Shown here: positions 59,384-64,000 of the stretch, piece after piece
Position numbering within the stretch: the stretch's first letter is position 1
Layout of the letters: every line of letters starts with the position of its first letter
Assembly (NCBI RefSeq): GCF_932276165.1
Contig: NC_063986.1
Coordinates: forward strand, 12,164,501-12,228,500
Length of the DNA stretch: 64,000 nt
Direction: 5' to 3'
DNA from: Plutella xylostella
Lineage: Eukaryota; Arthropoda; Insecta; Lepidoptera; Plutellidae
Program-made: the position numbers and the translations under genes
Notes under the pieces: model-generated
Told to the model about the DNA's origin: nothing
The model's database searches: none
The model's input: the letters and a program-made list of their open reading frames with translations, nothing else

Positions 59384-61852
59384 GGTTAGGTTAGGTTAGG
59401 TTAGGTTAGGTTAGGTTAGGTTAGGTTAGGTTAGGTTAGGTTAGGTTAGGTTAGGTTAGGTTAGGTTAGGTTAGGTTAGGTTAGGTTAGGTTAGGTTAGG
59501 TTAGGTTAGGTTAGGTTAGGTTAGGTTAGGTTAGGTTAGGTTAGGTTAGGTTAGGTTAGGTTAGGTTAGGTTAGGTTAGGTTAGGTTAGGTTAGGTTAGG
59601 TTAGGTTAGGTTAGGTTAGGTTAGGTTAGGTTAGGTTAGGTTAGGTTAGGTTAGGTTAGGTTAGGTTAGGTTAGGTTAGGTTAGGTTAGGTTAGGTTAGG
59701 TTAGGTTAGGTTAGGTTAGGTTAGGTTAGGTTAGGTTAGGTTAGGTTAGGTTAGGTTAGGTTAGGTTAGGTTAGGTTAGGTTAGGTTAGGTTAGGTTAGG
59801 TTAGGTTAGGTTAGGTTAGGTTAGGTTAGGTTAGGTTAGGTTAGGTTAGGTTAGGTTAGGTTAGGTTAGGTTAGGTTAGGTTAGGTTAGGTTAGGTTAGG
59901 TTAGGTTAGGTTAGGTTAGGTTAGGTTAGGTTAGGTTAGGTTAGGTTAGGTTAGGTTAGGTTAGGTTAGGTTAGGTTAGGTTAGGTTAGGTTAGGTTAGG
60001 TTAGGTTAGGTTAGGTTAGGTTAGGTTAGGTTAGGTTAGGTTAGGTTAGGTTAGGTTAGGTTAGGTTAGGTTAGGTTAGGTTAGGTTAGGTTAGGTTAGG
60101 TTAGGTTAGGTTAGGTTAGGTTAGGTTAGGTTAGGTTAGGTTAGGTTAGGTTAGGTTAGGTTAGGTTAGGTTAGGTTAGGTTAGGTTAGGTTAGGTTAGG
60201 TTAGGTTAGGTTAGGTTAGGTTAGGTTAGGTTAGGTTAGGTTAGGTTAGGTTAGGTTAGGTTAGGTTAGGTTAGGTTAGGTTAGGTTAGGTTAGGTTAGG
60301 TTAGGTTAGGTTAGGTTAGGTTAGGTTAGGTTAGGTTAGGTTAGGTTAGGTTAGGTTAGGTTAGGTTAGGTTAGGTTAGGTTAGGTTAGGTTAGGTTAGG
60401 TTAGGTTAGGTTAGGTTAGGTTAGGTTAGGTTAGGTTAGGTTAGGTTAGGTTAGGTTAGGTTAGGTTAGGTTAGGTTAGGTTAGGTTAGGTTAGGTTAGG
60501 TTAGGTTAGGTTAGGTTAGGTTAGGTTAGGTTAGGTTAGGTTAGGTTAGGTTAGGTTAGGTTAGGTTAGGTTAGGTTAGGTTAGGTTAGGTTAGGTTAGG
60601 TTAGGTTAGGTTAGGTTAGGTTAGGTTAGGTTAGGTTAGGTTAGGTTAGGTTAGGTTAGGTTAGGTTAGGTTAGGTTAGGTTAGGTTAGGTTAGGTTAGG
60701 TTAGGTTAGGTTAGGTTAGGTTAGGTTAGGTTAGGTTAGGTTAGGTTAGGTTAGGTTAGGTTAGGTTAGGTTAGGTTAGGTTAGGTTAGGTTAGGTTAGG
60801 TTAGGTTAGGTTAGGTTAGGTTAGGTTAGGTTAGGTTAGGTTAGGTTAGGTTAGGTTAGGTTAGGTTAGGTTAGGTTAGGTTAGGTTAGGTTAGGTTAGG
60901 TTAGGTTAGGTTAGGTTAGGTTAGGTTAGGTTAGGTTAGGTTAGGTTAGGTTAGGTTAGGTTAGGTTAGGTTAGGTTAGGTTAGGTTAGGTTAGGTTAGG
61001 TTAGGTTAGGTTAGGTTAGGTTAGGTTAGGTTAGGTTAGGTTAGGTTAGGTTAGGTTAGGTTAGGTTAGGTTAGGTTAGGTTAGGTTAGGTTAGGTTAGG
61101 TTAGGTTAGGTTAGGTTAGGTTAGGTTAGGTTAGGTTAGGTTAGGTTAGGTTAGGTTAGGTTAGGTTAGGTTAGGTTAGGTTAGGTTAGGTTAGGTTAGG
61201 TTAGGTTAGGTTAGGTTAGGTTAGGTTAGGTTAGGTTAGGTTAGGTTAGGTTAGGTTAGGTTAGGTTAGGTTAGGTTAGGTTAGGTTAGGTTAGGTTAGG
61301 TTAGGTTAGGTTAGGTTAGGTTAGGTTAGGTTAGGTTAGGTTAGGTTAGGTTAGGTTAGGTTAGGTTAGGTTAGGTTAGGTTAGGTTAGGTTAGGTTAGG
61401 TTAGGTTAGGTTAGGTTAGGTTAGGTTAGGTTAGGTTAGGTTAGGTTAGGTTAGGTTAGGTTAGGTTAGGTTAGGTTAGGTTAGGTTAGGTTAGGTTAGG
61501 TTAGGTTAGGTTAGGTTAGGTTAGGTTAGGTTAGGTTAGGTTAGGTTAGGTTAGGTTAGGTTAGGTTAGGTTAGGTTAGGTTAGGTTAGGTTAGGTTAGG
61601 TTAGGTTAGGTTAGGTTAGGTTAGGTTAGGTTAGGTTAGGTTAGGTTAGGTTAGGTTAGGTTAGGTTAGGTTAGGTTAGGTTAGGTTAGGTTAGGTTAGG
61701 TTAGGTTAGGTTAGGTTAGGTTAGGTTAGGTTAGGTTAGGTTAGGTTAGGTTAGGTTAGGTTAGGTTAGGTTAGGTTAGGTTAGGTTAGGTTAGGTTAGG
61801 TTAGGTTAGGTTAGGTTAGGTTAGGTTAGGTTAGGTTAGGTTAGGTTAGGTT
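59384..61852 (+). repeat. (TTAGG)n telomeric array, about 494 units
   Basis: A 2,469-bp run with no variant unit seen by eye, the longest array in the window. Its perfection suggests recent addition or homogenisation. Confidence 0.97.
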
Positions 61853-64000
61853 CCACGGACCTGCTTAGTTGTCTAAGTGGGAGGGGAGGTGAACCCCTAC
61901 GTGGCGCGTCCCAGGTGGCGGATAGGGAGCCTCGGCTCTCTGCTACTACTACGCTCGCACTAGTCGCAGTGAGCCGAGGTTGAGTTTAACTCTCGCGGAC
62001 CAAACACCAAGGTGGAGGAGTCCTAAATCATGGAGGTACAAAAAATAGATGATATTGTACCCCAGGAGGGTCCCGTAACTGGAGAATCCCTCCCCGAGCC
62101 AATTGGCTCGGGCTGCCCCTCGTATTCTGGGGGGGGCAATTTGCACCTTTGTGATTTAGGAAAAAAAACTTGTGATAATGTGTCAATTTGTGACAACGAA
62201 TTTGCGCGCCCATTTGAGCGCACGTCTCAGCGCAGAGACAGTGTCGGGTCGGACACGTCGTCGGTGGTGTCATTTATCTCAATGACATCATCGGACGTCG
62301 TGTCTAAACGGCCCAGGAAAAGGGGGAACCCGGGAGCCAATAACAGCCCGCCGGGTTCAAAACGCCGAGTGCTAAGGCGCTCGGTTAGGGATGGAAGTGG
62401 GGAGGACGATGAGATTCTTGGCCAATCTCTCACCCCCTCCAACACCAGGGCGAAGGCCTCACTACCAAAGGTGGATGACCTGTTGGCAGAAATGCAGGGA
62501 CGACCGACAGCTGATCTGAATGCTTTTATTGCAGCTCAGCTGTCCACTGTCGAAGGGGTTGCCGACAGGTCGAGAAATTTGAAGGGCACCTTCGTCCACA
62601 GTCTTCGCCTTGCCGCGAGACAGGTGCAGGCCGCCACCACAGAGCTGGTTGAACGCACGGTGTCGGGCCGGAACGAGGAGAGGCTGGAGCGGGAGAACGC
62701 AGAGCTGCGCTCTCAGGTAGCCGCCCTCAGTTCGAGGCTGGAGGACTTGGCCAAGGAGGTGGCAACTCTCCGGCAGAGTCAGGACCATGTCGCAGCGCCG
62801 GTTTCGCCTGCCAGGCCTTCCCCCGAACCTTCGGGAGATTGGGAGCGGCGCCTGATGGAGCGCATTGGGAGCTTGATGGACAAGAAACTGGCGGCAGTTG
62901 CGTCCATCGCTTCCGCTCCAAAGACCCCACCTCGTGCCGGCTCGACACCGTCAGCCGGGCACAATAGGCCAGCAGTTGGGGCAGTCCCAGGGACACAGCC
63001 CAGGCCTAAGGCCAAAAAAAGGAAGAGGAAGAGGAAGAAGGGGGTTGTGGAGACCCCAGCTCCGGTGGCTCGGTCACAACCAGTGCCTTCTTCTGCTACT
63101 CCGGCAGCGGGAGGAAGCACCTGGGCCACCGTAGTGAGCAGGAAAGCCCAGAAGCCGAAAGTAGTAGTCACTGCATCGCAGCGGCCGGCACAGACGAAGA
63201 AGGTGGTTCCGGCAAAGCCTCCCTCATCGGCAGCTATTGCCGTCACAATTCGGGAGGGCGCAGACGTCACATACGCTGCTGTCATGGCAGCAGCGAAGGA
63301 GCGTGTGCGCCTGAGTGACTGCGGCATTAGCACCGTCCGCATGAAGCGAGCCGTGACTGGGGGCCTCGTCCTAGAGGTTTCTGGCGCAGAATGCTCGAAG
63401 CATGCGGACGATCTTGCCGCGAAAATGAGGGAGGCCCTAGCCGACATGCCGGTTCATATCGCGCGCCCTTTTAAGACGGGTGAGGTGCGCGTCATGGATC
63501 TGGATGAGGCAATCTCGCCTGTTCAGTTGGCCGCGGCTATTGCGAATGCGGGAGAGTGCCAGGCTGCCGACATCAAGGTGGGCGAGATCCGACAAGCACG
63601 GTCAGGTTTGAATTCGGCGTGGGTCCGGTGTCCGCTCTCTGCGGTGCGCAAGCTGGCAGCAGCGAAGCGCATCCGCGTGGGGTGGGCATCGGCGAGAGTT
63701 GAGGTCCTGGCGGCCAGACCAATGCAGTGCTACCGCTGCCTCGAGACTGGCCACGTCCGCCGCCAGTGCCCCAACTCTGTTGACAGAAGCGACAGGTGCT
63801 ACACTTGTGGGGAGACCGGTCACCGCGCAAACCAGTGCAGGGCGGATAGGCCGAAATGCCCTCTTTGTGCCGATCTCGGTAGGCCATCAGACCACCGACT
63901 GGGCAGCAAGAGGTGCACTCCTCCAAAGGGCCGTAAAAAGAAGCCGCAGGCCTTGTCTGCCAATCCCCGAGCCGATGAACCGGTCCCAGCCAGCTTGCCG
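61853..64000 (+). mobile_element. SART-type LINE copy F, 5' part, runs off the window
   Basis: It starts CCACGGACCTGCTTAG at the same base as copy C and is closely similar throughout, with a small deletion near 62180 relative to C. The 3' part is beyond the window edge. Confidence 0.93.
62030..64000 (+). CDS. SART ORF1 (Gag-like), intact frame, copy F, partial
   Basis: From the ATG at 62030 I can read 657 codons to the window edge without a stop. The parts match copy C: basic runs near residues 90-120, a coiled-coil segment, a KRKRKRKK-rich stretch where C is frameshifted (here the run is A7 and the frame is kept), and the three knuckles CYRCLETGHVRRQC, CYTCGETGHRANQC and CPLC...H...C. The stop is expected about 20 codons past the edge. 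This is the reference that shows copy C ORF1 to be broken. Confidence 0.88.
   Translation, partial: MEVQKIDDIVPQEGPVTGESLPEPIGSGCPSYSGGGNLHLCDLGKKTCDNVSICDNEFARPFERTSQRRDSVGSDTSSVVSFISMTSSDVVSKRPRKRGNPGANNSPPGSKRRVLRRSVRDGSGEDDEILGQSLTPSNTRAKASLPKVDDLLAEMQGRPTADLNAFIAAQLSTVEGVADRSRNLKGTFVHSLRLAARQVQAATTELVERTVSGRNEERLERENAELRSQVAALSSRLEDLAKEVATLRQSQDHVAAPVSPARPSPEPSGDWERRLMERIGSLMDKKLAAVASIASAPKTPPRAGSTPSAGHNRPAVGAVPGTQPRPKAKKRKRKRKKGVVETPAPVARSQPVPSSATPAAGGSTWATVVSRKAQKPKVVVTASQRPAQTKKVVPAKPPSSAAIAVTIREGADVTYAAVMAAAKERVRLSDCGISTVRMKRAVTGGLVLEVSGAECSKHADDLAAKMREALADMPVHIARPFKTGEVRVMDLDEAISPVQLAAAIANAGECQAADIKVGEIRQARSGLNSAWVRCPLSAVRKLAAAKRIRVGWASARVEVLAARPMQCYRCLETGHVRRQCPNSVDRSDRCYTCGETGHRANQCRADRPKCPLCADLGRPSDHRLGSKRCTPPKGRKKKPQALSANPRADEPVPASLP

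Overview
The window is insect nuclear DNA, most likely from a moth or butterfly. It crosses from a subtelomere into the chromosome-end repeat. The evidence is (TTAGG)n arrays that all run in the same direction, non-LTR retrotransposons of the TRAS and SART types inserted only inside those arrays, and lepidopteran-style RTE, CR1/jockey, BEL/Pao, hAT and tRNA-SINE relics. Because every array reads TTAGG on the + strand, the chromosome end should lie to the right and the centromere to the left. I cannot name the species.

Region 1 (1-28060) is the subtelomere. The only host-gene signal is a short 5' coding exon on the minus strand (4791-4869) with a clean splice donor; it resembles the start of an SV2/organic-cation-transporter-like protein. 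The rest is layered mobile DNA: two copies of a MULE-like MITE with perfect 9-bp target duplications; several hAT-type elements with 8-bp duplications; a tandem pair of large Helitron-like repeats (6757-17082) carrying internal satellite blocks; 5'-truncated LINEs; a tRNA-derived SINE; and a five-deep nest at 20965-25028. A 707-bp (CATTTT)n array follows the nest. A BEL/Pao remnant then ends, with its 3' LTR, directly against the first telomeric repeats at 28061.

Region 2 (28061-64000) is telomeric repeat interrupted by site-specific LINEs. In order these are: TRAS copy A (5'-truncated and fused to a TRAS 3' scrap); TTAGG; a full-length SART (C) with a 1-nt frameshift in ORF1; TTAGG; a TRAS 3' scrap; TTAGG; a full-length TRAS (D) with both ORFs open; TTAGG; TRAS copy B (5'-truncated, near-identical to A); TTAGG; a TRAS derivative (E) that keeps ORF1 and both UTRs but has lost almost all of ORF2; TTAGG; a 5'-truncated SART scrap; 2.47 kb of uninterrupted TTAGG; and the 5' part of another SART (F) that leaves the window. 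TRAS copies lie on the minus strand (3' end toward the centromere) and SART copies on the plus strand (3' end toward the chromosome end). Element E contains a hAT-like element in its 5' UTR, and that hAT contains a full-length RTE with a perfect 14-bp duplication.

The LINEs work as ORF1 (Gag-like, three CCHC knuckles) plus ORF2 (endonuclease, reverse transcriptase, RNase H in TRAS only, C-terminal CCHC). They use nicked telomeric repeat as the primer. The most interesting signals are a branched 3'-UTR RNA structure shared by TRAS and SART with compensatory base changes, the Gag-only element E (which recalls HeT-A in flies), the absence of an ATG at the start of ORF2 in both families, and duplicated truncated scraps that point to recombination between telomeric arrays.
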